Source: Bacteroidales bacterium (GTDB lineage Bacteria > Bacteroidota > Bacteroidia > Bacteroidales > UBA932). From it: a stretch of DNA of 44,545 nucleotides. Numbering within the stretch: the stretch's first letter is position 1; every line of letters starts with the position of its first letter. Made by a program: the position numbers and the translations under genes. Shown here in pieces: positions 1 to 8,203 of the stretch. The stretch spans positions 1 through 44,545 of the forward strand of contig JAFVWT010000019.1 in assembly GCA_017501525.1 (NCBI GenBank), in the 5' to 3' direction. Below the pieces are notes generated by a model. The model ran no database searches. It was not told the DNA's origin and saw only the letters and a list, made by a program, of their open reading frames with translations.

Positions 1-1
1 G

Positions 2-1483
2 GTAGAGGAGAATAACACTACTTCTGATGTGAACTTTGTAATGGTTCCTTTCGGATTCCAGAACGATACTACAATCGTGGTAACTGATAAGGAAATTCAA
101 GCATATTATAATGAGCATAAGGAGAATTACAAGCAGAAGGCATCCAGAGATGTTGAGTTTGTAGCATTTGAAATAGTTCCTTCAAAAGGAGATATAGATG
201 ATGCTCAGGCTCGTATCAACAGCCTATATGATGAATTTGCATCTGCAGAAAACTTGAAGAATTTTATCGCCCGTAATTCAGATCGAGCTTTTGATAAATA
301 TTATTATAAAGAAGGAGAATTTACAGAATTTGACGGTGTGGACGAATTCCTTTTCAGTAAAAATCCTACAACTCTTCCTGTGGCAAAGAAAGGAAATACA
401 TTCTATGCAGCAAGAGTTAATGATGTTAAGACTATGTCTGAGTCTGCAAAAGTAAGTCATATTCTTCTTCCAGCAGGTTCTGACAAACAAGCTGACAGTC
501 TTATCACAGTTTTGCGTAATGGAGGAGACTTTGCGCAGTTAGCTTCTGAATACTCATTGGATAGAAATCCTAACGCGGAGGTTCCGGGTCAGTTGGGTGA
601 GTTGACACAGAAGAACATGCTTCCTGGTTTTGAAGAGGTGTTGACAATGCCTGTTAACCAACTTAGAAAGATTAATACAAACTATGGTCTTCATATTGTG
701 AAGGTAACAGAGAGATCTACTCCTGTCAAGATGGTTCAACCTGCAATCCTTGTTGTTGAAGCAGTTGCAAGTAAGGACACTTATCAGGAATACTATGCTA
801 AGGCTAATAATCTTGCTTCTAAAGCAAATGGAAATATTGAGACATTCAATACTGTAGCACAGGAAGAAGGTCTCCGCGTGGTTCCTGCAAACAATATTGC
901 AGAGGGTGCAAACAAACTTTCAAAATACAACAATACAAAAGAAATTTCACGTTGGATTTATGATGCTAAAGAGGGTGATGTCTCACCTATCATCACTGTT
1001 GACAACGATATCTTTTTTGTAGTAGCCCTTAAAACCATTAAAGAAGAGGGATATACTCCTGTATCAAAAGTGGCAAACAATATCAGATTCCAACTTACTA
1101 ACCAGAAACGTCATGAAAAGATGACTGCTCAAGTGGCTGAAGACATCAATGGTTTGAGCGATTTGAATCAGATAGCTGAGAAGCTTGGTCAGACTGTAAG
1201 TACAAAAGAAGATATTGCATTCGGTTCTATGACCTCAGGTTCTACTGAGCCTGCATTCATTGGAGCTGTAGCAGGTGCACAACTTAATACCATCACCGGT
1301 CCTGTAGCAGGAAATATTGGGGTATATGTATTGGAGGTGACTGCTCGTGAAACAGGAGCTTTCTATACAGAAGATGAGGCTAAAATTCGCCAAAGTCAAA
1401 TCACCAACTATCAGCTCAATAACCTATCATCAATTTTTGTAAACCAGGCAGAAGTTGTAGATAACAGAGCAAGATTCTTTTAG
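2..1483 (+). CDS. PpiD-like peptidylprolyl isomerase, 5'-truncated
   Basis: The reading frame is open from base 2, so the N-terminus lies left of the window; 493 residues remain. A parvulin (rotamase) domain spans roughly residues 147-242 of the fragment, starting at KVSHILLPAG and ending at the GLHIVKVTER strand, with the family's GQLGEL and MPGFEE-type segments. A second, degenerate parvulin-like stretch follows near residues 300-350 (SRWIYDAKEGDVSPI). Bacteroidota PpiD/SurA-type foldases are about 700 residues, with an N-terminal membrane anchor or SurA_N domain, and help outer-membrane protein folding in the periplasm. The truncation is only the window edge. A strong terminator follows 30 bp after the stop, so this is the last gene of its transcript. 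Confidence 0.88.
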   Translation, partial: VEENNTTSDVNFVMVPFGFQNDTTIVVTDKEIQAYYNEHKENYKQKASRDVEFVAFEIVPSKGDIDDAQARINSLYDEFASAENLKNFIARNSDRAFDKYYYKEGEFTEFDGVDEFLFSKNPTTLPVAKKGNTFYAARVNDVKTMSESAKVSHILLPAGSDKQADSLITVLRNGGDFAQLASEYSLDRNPNAEVPGQLGELTQKNMLPGFEEVLTMPVNQLRKINTNYGLHIVKVTERSTPVKMVQPAILVVEAVASKDTYQEYYAKANNLASKANGNIETFNTVAQEEGLRVVPANNIAEGANKLSKYNNTKEISRWIYDAKEGDVSPIITVDNDIFFVVALKTIKEEGYTPVSKVANNIRFQLTNQKRHEKMTAQVAEDINGLSDLNQIAEKLGQTVSTKEDIAFGSMTSGSTEPAFIGAVAGAQLNTITGPVAGNIGVYVLEVTARETGAFYTEDEAKIRQSQITNYQLNNLSSIFVNQAEVVDNRARFF

Positions 1484-1512
1484 TCGATAGACTTATATCA
1501 ATTATATAAAAA

Positions 1513-1541
1513 TGGGAATGCTAACGTGTTCCCATTTTTTT
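1513..1541 (+). terminator. Intrinsic terminator of the foldase gene
   Basis: A 6-bp stem TGGGAA/TTCCCA, extendable through flanking A/T pairs, encloses a 10-base loop and is followed by seven T residues. It lies 30 bp after the stop codon. Confidence 0.85.
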
Positions 1542-1590
1542 ATTGGAGGCTTTAATCGCGTATCTTTAAATCGACAAATCGGGATTTAAT

Positions 1591-1787
1591 GTTATCCCCG
1601 ACCTGACGAAGTCATCCCCGACTCCGATCGGGGATCTCATATATTTAAAGTTCAACAGTAAAAAACCATTTGCTTGAAACACTCAATCTAAAGTGGCAAG
1701 AATTGTCAGAATCTGTTATTGCTGATCCTGGTCAGTTATGGATACCCGGTCAAGCCGGGTATGACGGTCGGTCCAGTCGGCTATGAC
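1591..1787. repeat. Palindromic repeat cluster, copy A of a 170-bp dispersed repeat
   Basis: This fills most of the 450-bp spacer between 1484 and 1933, where no gene is seen. It opens with two GTTATCCCCGAC / GTCATCCCCGAC units 20 bp apart and the palindromic GATCGGGGATCTC. About 100 bp of unique A/T-rich sequence follows, then the hairpin GATACCCGG-tcaag-CCGGGTATGAC at 1741-1765 and a degenerate second copy. Positions 1606-1772 recur almost unchanged at 12436-12611, the second copy carrying an extra 8 bp. The palindromes resemble REP-type elements; no RAYT transposase is in the window. Confidence 0.8.
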
Positions 1788-1890
1788 GCAAATGGTGGGG
1801 TCACGTATAGCGTAAAATGGGCTAAATTCCATGATTCTCTTCAAAGTCTTTTATAACACCTTTTTGAGTTCAATCTTATTATTTATTTAA

Positions 1891-1898
1891 TATATTTG
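1891..1898 (+). promoter_or_regulatory. Bacteroidota -7 promoter box TATATTTG
   Basis: TATATTTG matches TAnnTTTG and lies 35 bp before the ATG of the first lipoprotein. A second match, TAAATTTG, is at 1902-1909. A TTTG at 1863-1866 is a possible -33 box, but the spacing of 24 is slightly long. Confidence 0.5.
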
Positions 1899-1933
1899 GT
1901 TTAAATTTGTATTAAACAATTTATTTGAAGTTT

Positions 1934-2374
1934 ATGAATAAAATCAAAGTATTTTCAATCCTCTTTTTTGTATCCATTCTTTTTTGTGGATGTGTCCGAT
2001 CAGATTATGGCGTCAGTATAGCTGCGCAGATTGTAAATAACTCTTATGAGTCTGTAACTGTTGTTTACCTTCAAAAGGTAGCTCAGAAGGAGAAGGAGGT
2101 GGTTTTAATGCCGGGAGATAAATTTATTATATCCCAAGTTGATTTTTGGTCAACTAAGGATATTGATTTTAGAGACAATCCTGATTCATTTGCATATTGG
2201 AGCGGAAAACTTGCTTATGAGATGCCCTCATTCGTAAAATTCATATTTGAGGATGGTAGGGTATACGAATATTTTTCTTATAGTCAGGCAGAATCTAATC
2301 CTACCCGTCTGTCATCTTATACTTTCAGTGAGGATTTGCGTAATTGTTATTATAATATTGTTGATACCCAATAA
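1934..2374 (+). CDS. Small lipoprotein of unknown function (tandem copy 1)
   Basis: 146 residues. I place the start at ATG 1934 because it begins a lipoprotein signal (MNKIKVFSILFF...LFCGC) with the lipid-accepting Cys at about residue 20; an upstream TTG at 1925 in the same frame is less likely. After cleavage the protein is about 125 residues, probably all-beta, with a conserved-looking VKFIFEDGRVYEYF strand near residue 105. It resembles its downstream neighbour in order of features: an opening IVNNSYESVTVVYL strand, the DG-x-x-YEYF motif, then an N-P-T segment. The two stops and starts are 10 bp apart, so they form one transcription unit that ends at the terminator at 2853. I do not recognise the family. 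Confidence 0.75.
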   Translation: MNKIKVFSILFFVSILFCGCVRSDYGVSIAAQIVNNSYESVTVVYLQKVAQKEKEVVLMPGDKFIISQVDFWSTKDIDFRDNPDSFAYWSGKLAYEMPSFVKFIFEDGRVYEYFSYSQAESNPTRLSSYTFSEDLRNCYYNIVDTQ

Positions 2375-2384
2375 ATTAGCGAAT

Positions 2385-2843
2385 ATGAAAATTTTACATA
2401 CTCTTTGTTCAATATTTATTTTAGTGGTTTGTATTTCATGTAGCAGAATTGATTCGGTGGATTTGCAAAGTCTTACTCAGTATGCTCTAATCAAGAATGT
2501 AACCGGAGAGGAGGTAATGCTGGTGTTGAGTCCGTATAAATATTCAGGTGCGGAATCATCCGTTACAGATACAGTGCTGTTGAAAAATGATGAGGTAGCT
2601 GTTGTTGCTGCAGTCGATCTGGTATATCATACTTCTATCCCGGATAATGAAAATTTAGAACCACTCCTTCAGAGTGTTCTACCCAAGTATGTATCGGTGG
2701 AATTCTTGGATGGAAGCAAAAATGAGTATTTTCAATCCAGTGCGATGTCTGAACAACCAAATCCGACCTATATACAATGGTATGAAGCAATATCTGAGAC
2801 TGAGTATTGTTTCTCTCTGATAAAAAATTTGCCGATGCAGTAA
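2385..2843 (+). CDS. Small lipoprotein of unknown function (tandem copy 2)
   Basis: 152 residues from ATG 2385, 10 bp after the previous stop. The signal MKILHTLCSIFILVVCISC is a standard lipoprotein signal with lipidated Cys near residue 19; this decides the start over longer upstream in-frame extensions that overlap the preceding gene. The mature part has VSVEFLDGSKNEYFQ followed by QPNPTYIQWYEA, aligning with VKFIFEDGRVYEYFS and SNPTRLSSYTF of the upstream protein. The pair is most simply an old tandem duplication that has diverged strongly. Sorting to the periplasm or outer membrane is inferred; no enzymatic motif is visible. Confidence 0.75.
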   Translation: MKILHTLCSIFILVVCISCSRIDSVDLQSLTQYALIKNVTGEEVMLVLSPYKYSGAESSVTDTVLLKNDEVAVVAAVDLVYHTSIPDNENLEPLLQSVLPKYVSVEFLDGSKNEYFQSSAMSEQPNPTYIQWYEAISETEYCFSLIKNLPMQ

Positions 2844-2852
2844 TTCTATAAA

Positions 2853-2894
2853 AAAAAATCTGCCCTACAAGTAGCTGTAGGGCAGATTTTTTTA
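2853..2894. terminator. Bidirectional intrinsic terminator
   Basis: A long perfect stem AATCTGCCCTACA/TGTAGGGCAGATT, with A residues on one side and T residues on the other, lies between the convergent lipoprotein pair (ends 2843) and ychF (ends 2907). It can serve both strands. Confidence 0.9.
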
Positions 2895-2906
2895 TATAGG
2901 TTTTGG

Positions 2907-4010
2907 TTATACATTGAAGAGGAAGTGCATGACATCTCCATCACCCACTACATAGTCTTTTCCTTCAATAGAGAGTTTGCCGGCAGCTCTGCATGCCGCT
3001 TCTGATCCGTATTGGACATAGTCTTCATATTTTATTACCTCGGCCCTGATGAATCCTTTTTCGAAGTCGGTATGTATTACTCCTGCAGCACGAGGGGCTT
3101 TGTCTCCCTTGTTGATAGTCCAGGCACGAACTTCAGGTTCTCCTGCTGTAAAATATGTTCTGAGGTTGAGCAAATCGTATGCAGCTTGAATAAGTCTTTC
3201 TACACCCGATTTTTGAAGTCCTATCTCTTCAAGGAACATTTGTCTCTCCTCAAAAGTATCGAGTTCTGCAATTTCAGATTCGATTTTTGCAGCTATAACA
3301 AGTATTTGGGCATTCTCCTCTTTAACAGCTTCCCTTACCCTCTCCACATACTCATTTCCTGTTGCTGCAGACCCTTCGTCCACATTACATACATACATTA
3401 CCGGTTTATATGTGAGCAAGCAGAATTCCCTGGCGATTTTTTCATCCTCAGCATTATCAAATACAACACTGCGGGCAGATTTTCCTGCCATAAGTGCATC
3501 TTTGAATTTGTTCAGGATATCGCAAGAGCGTTGAGCCACTTTGTCCCCACCACTTTTGGCTTGTTTGGAGAGTTTGTTGAGTCTGTTCTCAATGGTCTCC
3601 AAGTCTTTGAACTGCAGTTCCATATCGATAATTTCCTTGTCTCTTATCGGGTCTACACTTCCATCTACGTGAACTACATTCGGGTCATCAAAACATCTGA
3701 GGATATGTAGAATGGCATCGGTTTCACGAATATTTGCAAGAAATTGGTTTCCAAGTCCTTCTCCTTTACTTGCCCCTTTTACGAGTCCTGCAATATCGAC
3801 AATCTCGACGGTAGCAGGTACTACCCTTTTGGGATGCACCAGATTTTCCAATACATTAAGACGTTCATCCGGAACTGTTGTAGAACCGATATTCGGTTCA
3901 ATGGTGCAAAATGGGAAATTGGCAGCTTGTGCTTTACCTGAACTGATACAATTGAATAATGTTGATTTGCCTACATTGGGCAATCCTACTATACCGCATT
4001 TCAAAGACAT
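2907..4010 (-). CDS. ychF: Ribosome-binding ATPase YchF
   Basis: 367 residues, close to the usual 363. The G1 motif GLPNVGKST is at residues 8-16, the G3 region is DIAGLVKGASKGEGLG, and G4 is NVDE instead of NKxD, the change that makes this Obg-related family prefer ATP over GTP. A coiled-coil arm lies in the middle (about 130-200) and a TGS domain occupies the C-terminus (NKGDKAPRAAG to MHFLFNV). The family binds ribosomes and is linked to stress responses and translation quality. It is a single-gene unit: a TAnnTTTG promoter lies upstream and the terminator at 2853 downstream. Confidence 0.97.
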   Translation of the reverse strand: MSLKCGIVGLPNVGKSTLFNCISSGKAQAANFPFCTIEPNIGSTTVPDERLNVLENLVHPKRVVPATVEIVDIAGLVKGASKGEGLGNQFLANIRETDAILHILRCFDDPNVVHVDGSVDPIRDKEIIDMELQFKDLETIENRLNKLSKQAKSGGDKVAQRSCDILNKFKDALMAGKSARSVVFDNAEDEKIAREFCLLTYKPVMYVCNVDEGSAATGNEYVERVREAVKEENAQILVIAAKIESEIAELDTFEERQMFLEEIGLQKSGVERLIQAAYDLLNLRTYFTAGEPEVRAWTINKGDKAPRAAGVIHTDFEKGFIRAEVIKYEDYVQYGSEAACRAAGKLSIEGKDYVVGDGDVMHFLFNV

Positions 4011-4032
4011 AATGATTTACAATTTTTCGGCA

Positions 4033-4040
4033 CAAAGATA
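4033..4040 (-). promoter_or_regulatory. -7 promoter box TATCTTTG for ychF
   Basis: On the minus strand TATCTTTG ends 22 bp before the ychF start codon. No convincing -33 TTTG was seen. Confidence 0.6.
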
Positions 4041-4247
4041 AGTGAAGTTCTATAAAATCCACGTTTTAAATACTAAAATATTATAACTTGAACCTGATAG
4101 ATTACGGCAAAGTCTTTTAATGTATGTTTTATAAATCCTACGTTCTAAGGATTGAATTCTAAAACTTCTGCGGCCTTTATGTTTTTTCTCGGAATCTTTT
4201 TCTTTTTCTCTCATTCCCATATCCCCACTGCTATGCTTATTCAGGAA

Positions 4248-4278
4248 TTGGTGATAAGAACAATTTTGTTTAGCTTTG
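4248..4278 (+). promoter_or_regulatory. Promoter TTG-N20-TAGCTTTG
   Basis: TTG at 4248-4250 and TAGCTTTG at 4271-4278 are separated by 20 bp, near the Bacteroidota sigma-ABfr consensus. The box ends only 4 bp before the ATG at 4283, which implies a leaderless or nearly leaderless message. Confidence 0.6.
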
Positions 4279-4282
4279 TGAT

Positions 4283-5266
4283 ATGAAGGGAAGATTAGTG
4301 GAGAAATTTCTAATAGTTATTCTATTGTTGGTCGGTTTGAATTCCGACATATCTTTATTTGGGCAGAATCTGCAGGTGATGGCATTCTGGAATCTTGAGA
4401 ATTATTTTGACCCTTTTGATGATGAACTAACTGCTGATGAAGAGTTTACTCCTGATGGTGAGAGGCATTGGAGCTGGAAGAGATTTGTTGTCAAGAGAAA
4501 TCTTATATCAAAGGTTTTGATCTCAATGAAGGATTCTTTAGGCGATTTCCCTGTGATAGTGGGATTTGCAGAGGTGGAAAATCGTTTTGTCTTAGAGCAG
4601 TTGGTAAGGAATACTCCTTTAGTCAAATTAGGATATAAGGTGATTCATTATAACTCTGCTGACAGGAGGGGAATAGATGTGGCATTGATTTATAGGGAGG
4701 ATTTTTTTATCCCATTGGAACAAGAAAGTATAGGAGTTTCTTTTGCAGATTCTACTTCGACAAGAGATATTTTACGTGTAAAAGGGGTACTCAAAATGGA
4801 GAATTGCTTTTATAGAGATACTGTTGAATTGTATGTCGTACATTTTCCTTCCAAATGGGGTTCTGTTCAGCAGAGTTCCCAACGGAGAAATACCGCTGCA
4901 AAGGCTTTACTTGATGCGGTAGGGAGTTCTGATTCGGAAAATATAATCGTTATGGGAGACTTTAATGATACTCCTGATTCTAAGATATTTACTCTACTGG
5001 GAGAGAAGTTTTATATAGCGGGGAGTAGTGGCTGTTATACTCAGAAAGGGACGATAAAATATAAAGGTAGTTGGGAACTGATAGACAATTTTTTGATTAC
5101 TCCGCAGCTCGCTCAATTTTGGAAATTCAACATCTTTTCTTCTGAACTGCTTTTGGAAAGAGACAGTCAGTATTTAGGTCAGAAACCTAAGAGAACATAT
5201 ATTGGGCCGAGATACAATTCGGGTGTGAGTGATCATCTTCCTGTTTATATTGTAAGAAAATGGTGA
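4283..5266 (+). CDS. Secreted endonuclease/exonuclease/phosphatase-family protein
   Basis: 327 residues. An N-terminal signal segment (about residues 8-27) precedes MAFWNLENYFD, the first metal-binding motif of the EEP fold. Other family motifs follow in order: FAEVENR with the catalytic Glu, VVHFPSKWGS with the conserved His, GDFNDTPDS with the Asp/Asn pair, and SDHLPVYI at the end. The fold covers nucleases, phosphodiesterases and inositol-phosphate or sphingomyelin phosphatases. The export signal suggests action on extracellular nucleic acid or phosphoesters, but the substrate cannot be told from sequence. thyA follows after 42 bp and may be co-transcribed. Confidence 0.88.
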   Translation: MKGRLVEKFLIVILLLVGLNSDISLFGQNLQVMAFWNLENYFDPFDDELTADEEFTPDGERHWSWKRFVVKRNLISKVLISMKDSLGDFPVIVGFAEVENRFVLEQLVRNTPLVKLGYKVIHYNSADRRGIDVALIYREDFFIPLEQESIGVSFADSTSTRDILRVKGVLKMENCFYRDTVELYVVHFPSKWGSVQQSSQRRNTAAKALLDAVGSSDSENIIVMGDFNDTPDSKIFTLLGEKFYIAGSSGCYTQKGTIKYKGSWELIDNFLITPQLAQFWKFNIFSSELLLERDSQYLGQKPKRTYIGPRYNSGVSDHLPVYIVRKW

Positions 5267-5308
5267 AAATTCGAAAGATTTATTATTTTTACCAAAATTA
5301 CCATAAAT

Positions 5309-6103
5309 ATGAAGCAGTATCTTGCCCTTTTAAGAGAAATTAAAGAGAATGGAGTATTGAAGAATGACCGTACCGGAACAGGTACGAAATCTATTTTCGG
5401 ATACCAGATGAGATTCCCATTGGAGGAGGGTTTTCCTCTTTTGACTACAAAAAAACTCCATTTGCGTTCTATCATTTATGAAATGCTATGGTTTATTAAA
5501 GGAGATACCAACATAAAATATCTCCATGATAATAAGGTTACAATTTGGGATGAATGGGCAGATGAGAATGGTGATTTAGGCCCTGTTTATGGTCATCAAT
5601 GGCGTAGTTGGCCCGCTCCTGACGGAAGGAAAATCGATCAGCTTGCAGCAGTTATAGATTCTTTGAAGAACAACCCTGACTCCCGCAGGCATATAGTTTC
5701 GGCGTGGAATCCTGCTGAGGTGGATAAAATGGCACTTCCGCCATGTCACTCTCTTTTCCAGTTTTATGTGGCAAATGGGAAATTGTCATGTCAGCTATAC
5801 CAACGTAGTGCCGATGTTTTTCTCGGAGTCCCTTTCAACATAGCTTCTTATGCTCTTCTTACAATGATGATTGCGCAGGAGTGCGGATATACTCCGGGTG
5901 ATTTTGTCCATACATTGGGAGATGCTCATATCTATACAAACCATTTTGAACAGGTCGATCTTCAGTTGACACGCACTCCACGAACTCTTCCCAAAATGAT
6001 TCTCTCGCCGGATGTCAAGTCTGTCTTTGATTTTGATTATAGTGATTTCAAATTGGAAGGTTATGACCCATATCCTTCAATAAAGGGTGAGGTGTCTGTT
6101 TAA
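5309..6103 (+). CDS. thyA: Thymidylate synthase
   Basis: 264 residues, the same length as the E. coli enzyme, with the catalytic cysteine in [11 protein letters not shown] at residue 146. Other signatures are [12 protein letters not shown] at the N-terminus (phosphate-binding Arg), the [11 protein letters not shown] loop, [19 protein letters not shown] (dUMP pocket) and the C-terminal [14 protein letters not shown] tail. It converts dUMP and methylene-tetrahydrofolate to dTMP and dihydrofolate in the cytoplasm. folA follows after 32 bp, so the dihydrofolate formed here is recycled by the next gene product; this is a classic pair. No TAnnTTTG box was seen directly upstream. Confidence 0.98.
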   Translation: MKQYLALLREIKENGVLKNDRTGTGTKSIFGYQMRFPLEEGFPLLTTKKLHLRSIIYEMLWFIKGDTNIKYLHDNKVTIWDEWADENGDLGPVYGHQWRSWPAPDGRKIDQLAAVIDSLKNNPDSRRHIVSAWNPAEVDKMALPPCHSLFQFYVANGKLSCQLYQRSADVFLGVPFNIASYALLTMMIAQECGYTPGDFVHTLGDAHIYTNHFEQVDLQLTRTPRTLPKMILSPDVKSVFDFDYSDFKLEGYDPYPSIKGEVSV

Positions 6104-6135
6104 AAAAAAACTATAATTTTCTTAAAAGAAGTGAA

Positions 6136-6624
6136 ATGTTATCAATAATAGTAGCAGTTGCATCTAATTGGGCAATAGGAAAGGAAAATAAACTTTTGTG
6201 GCATATCTCAGAGGATCTGAAATTCTTTAAAAGGACGACCTTGGGTGCTCCAATAATTATGGGGTATAATACTTTCCTCTCTTTGGGTTCCAGACCTCTT
6301 CCTAAAAGGAGGAATATTGTAATAAACCGTAATAATGGGGAAAATCCACCTGACGGGGTAGAATTTGTAAGAACATTACAGGATGCAATAGAACTTGTGA
6401 AGGATGTCCCTGAAGCATTTGTAATAGGTGGGGGCAGAATTTATGCAGCAGCATTGGATCTGGTGGACAAGTTGTATGTTACCCATGTAGATGTTGTTAT
6501 AGAAGATGCAGATACATTTTTCCCCGACCTGAGAGATACTCAGTGGAAGCAGTCTCAGACCACTTCCTGGGCAGAGGATCCTACTAATGGCCTGAAATAT
6601 AGGTTTGCTGTATATATAAAGTAA
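6136..6624 (+). CDS. folA: Dihydrofolate reductase
   Basis: 162 residues. The active-site residues fall at E. coli numbering: W22 and D27 in LLWHISEDLKFFKR. IIMGYNTFLSLGSRPLP carries the conserved G-R-P-L-P/NADPH-binding region, FVIGGGRIYAAAL the Gly-Gly cofactor loop, and YVTHVDV the third signature. The enzyme reduces dihydrofolate to tetrahydrofolate with NADPH, regenerating the cofactor used up by ThyA encoded immediately upstream. Start at ATG 6136 gives the standard N-terminus MLSIIVAVASNWAIG. A second, folA-like start is not needed. Confidence 0.97.
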   Translation: MLSIIVAVASNWAIGKENKLLWHISEDLKFFKRTTLGAPIIMGYNTFLSLGSRPLPKRRNIVINRNNGENPPDGVEFVRTLQDAIELVKDVPEAFVIGGGRIYAAALDLVDKLYVTHVDVVIEDADTFFPDLRDTQWKQSQTTSWAEDPTNGLKYRFAVYIK

Positions 6625-6697
6625 TGTTCTAAATTACAGCAAGTTCTAAAGGAAATTCCTTCAGAATAAAAGGGTGAATTACTAACAGAAAAAAATT

Positions 6698-8032
6698 ATG
6701 AAACGGGACAATTTTAGCGGAACATTCGGAGTATTGGTTGCCTTGGCGGGGTCAGCTATCGGATTAGGGAATTTATGGAGATTCCCATATCTTGTAGGGA
6801 CAAATGGAGGGGCCGCTTTCATTCTTATCTATCTTCTATTTGTGTTTGTATTGTGTCTTCCGATACTTATTTCAGAGTTTCTTGTGGGTAGAAGATCTCA
6901 GAGCAATGCGGTGAGGGCTTTTACAACACTTGCACCTAAAAGTAAGTGGGGTATTGTAGGAGTATTGGGAGTATTGGGTGCAATTGCAATACTTTCATTT
7001 TACAGTGTTGTGGGAGGTTGGACTCTTAATTATGCTGTGAAGGCCATATCTATGGATCTGTTGCATACCTCTGAACAAGTTACAGATACATTCAACTCTA
7101 TGGTTACAAGCCCTTTTGAGCCGGTGATATATATGTTTTTGTTCCTTTTGCTTACAGCAGGTGTGATTATAGGTGGAATTAAAAACGGAATCGAAAGATT
7201 TTCAAAGATAATGATGCCTATCCTCTTTGTGATGATTGTAATGATTGCTGTCAGGTCTGTTACATTACCCGGAGCAGGAGCCGGAATAGAATTTCTCTTT
7301 AAGCCGGACTTCTCAAAGGTTACATTTGAAACTTTACTTGTTGCATTGGGACAGGCTTTCTTCTCGTTGAGTATCGGATGCGGGGCTGTTTTAACATATG
7401 CTTCTTATGTGAAAAAGAGTGAGAATATAGTGAAGACATCTGCTTTGACCGCCTTTTCGGATGCGATATTTGCGATGATAGCCGGATTGGCGGTAATGCC
7501 TGCGGTTTTTGCTTTTGGGGTATCCCCAACAGAGGGCCCCGGTTTGGTTTTCATAATCTTGCCTGAAATTTTTGAGCAATTGCCTGCAGGCGGATTCATT
7601 GCCATCCTTTTCTTCTTTATCCTTTTGATTGCGGCAGTAACATCTTCCATTTCTTTAATGGAGGTAATTGTAACATATATAATTGAGGAATTCAGACTTT
7701 CCAGAAAAATTGCTATTCTTGTGACATTGTTTATAGCCACCATCTTAGGTACCTTATGCTCACTTTCCCAAGGAGTTCTATCGCAAATCAGAATATTCGG
7801 ATTGAATATCTTTGATTTCTTTGATTCCCTTTCTGCAAATGTTCTGATGACATTAGGAGGATTATTGCTTGTCTTGTTTGTAGGATGGAAACTTAAGAAG
7901 GAGGACTTTATGGATGAGATATCCAATTCAGGAACTCTGAACCATAAAATACTTTATGGGGCAATATACTTTTTAATTAGATACATTGCCCCGATTGTTA
8001 TATTGACTATAATGATATTTGGTCTTATTTAA
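6698..8032 (+). CDS. Neurotransmitter:sodium symporter (NSS/SNF) family transporter
   Basis: 444 residues with 11-12 membrane segments. The first helix has the family's unwound sodium/substrate-binding signature (GSAIGLGNLWRFPYLVGTNG at about residues 18-37), followed by GGAAFILIYLL. Further signatures are GQAFFSLSIGCGAVLTYASY in TM6 and TSSISLMEVIVTYIIEE in TM8. Bacterial members such as LeuT and MhsT import amino acids with sodium; the shorter 11-TM form is common in Bacteroidota. Substrate cannot be assigned. It stands alone after folA (73-bp gap), and its last 8 bases overlap the 3' end of the minus-strand Arc-like gene. Confidence 0.95.
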   Translation: MKRDNFSGTFGVLVALAGSAIGLGNLWRFPYLVGTNGGAAFILIYLLFVFVLCLPILISEFLVGRRSQSNAVRAFTTLAPKSKWGIVGVLGVLGAIAILSFYSVVGGWTLNYAVKAISMDLLHTSEQVTDTFNSMVTSPFEPVIYMFLFLLLTAGVIIGGIKNGIERFSKIMMPILFVMIVMIAVRSVTLPGAGAGIEFLFKPDFSKVTFETLLVALGQAFFSLSIGCGAVLTYASYVKKSENIVKTSALTAFSDAIFAMIAGLAVMPAVFAFGVSPTEGPGLVFIILPEIFEQLPAGGFIAILFFFILLIAAVTSSISLMEVIVTYIIEEFRLSRKIAILVTLFIATILGTLCSLSQGVLSQIRIFGLNIFDFFDSLSANVLMTLGGLLLVLFVGWKLKKEDFMDEISNSGTLNHKILYGAIYFLIRYIAPIVILTIMIFGLI

Positions 8033-8192
8033 CAGATCTGTTGTGCCTCTTTAGTGCATCGCTGATAATCCATTGGAGTTGGCCGTTGATACTGCGAAAT
8101 TCGTCAGCGGCCCATTTCTCCAGAGCTTTCATCGTGGCAGAATCCACCCGAAGTACAAAACTTTTTATATCATTACTTTTATTCTCAGCCAT
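8025..8192 (-). CDS. Arc-like ribbon-helix-helix DNA-binding protein
   Basis: 55 residues starting MAENKSNDIKSFVLRVDS. The layout is that of an Arc/MetJ ribbon-helix-helix domain: a short beta strand (SFVLRVDS, about 11-18), helix A (TMKALEKWAADEF), a turn (RSIN) and helix B (GQLQWIISDALKRH). Such proteins bind DNA as dimers. It begins 11 bp after the stop of the SPFH-domain gene on the same strand, so the two should be one transcript; this SPFH-Arc order is familiar to me from other Bacteroidota genomes. The 3' end overlaps the convergent symporter gene by 8 bp. The regulatory target is unknown; autoregulation of the operon is a guess. Confidence 0.85.
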   Translation of the reverse strand: MAENKSNDIKSFVLRVDSATMKALEKWAADEFRSINGQLQWIISDALKRHNRSVK

Positions 8193-8203
8193 GTATAGAC
8201 TTT

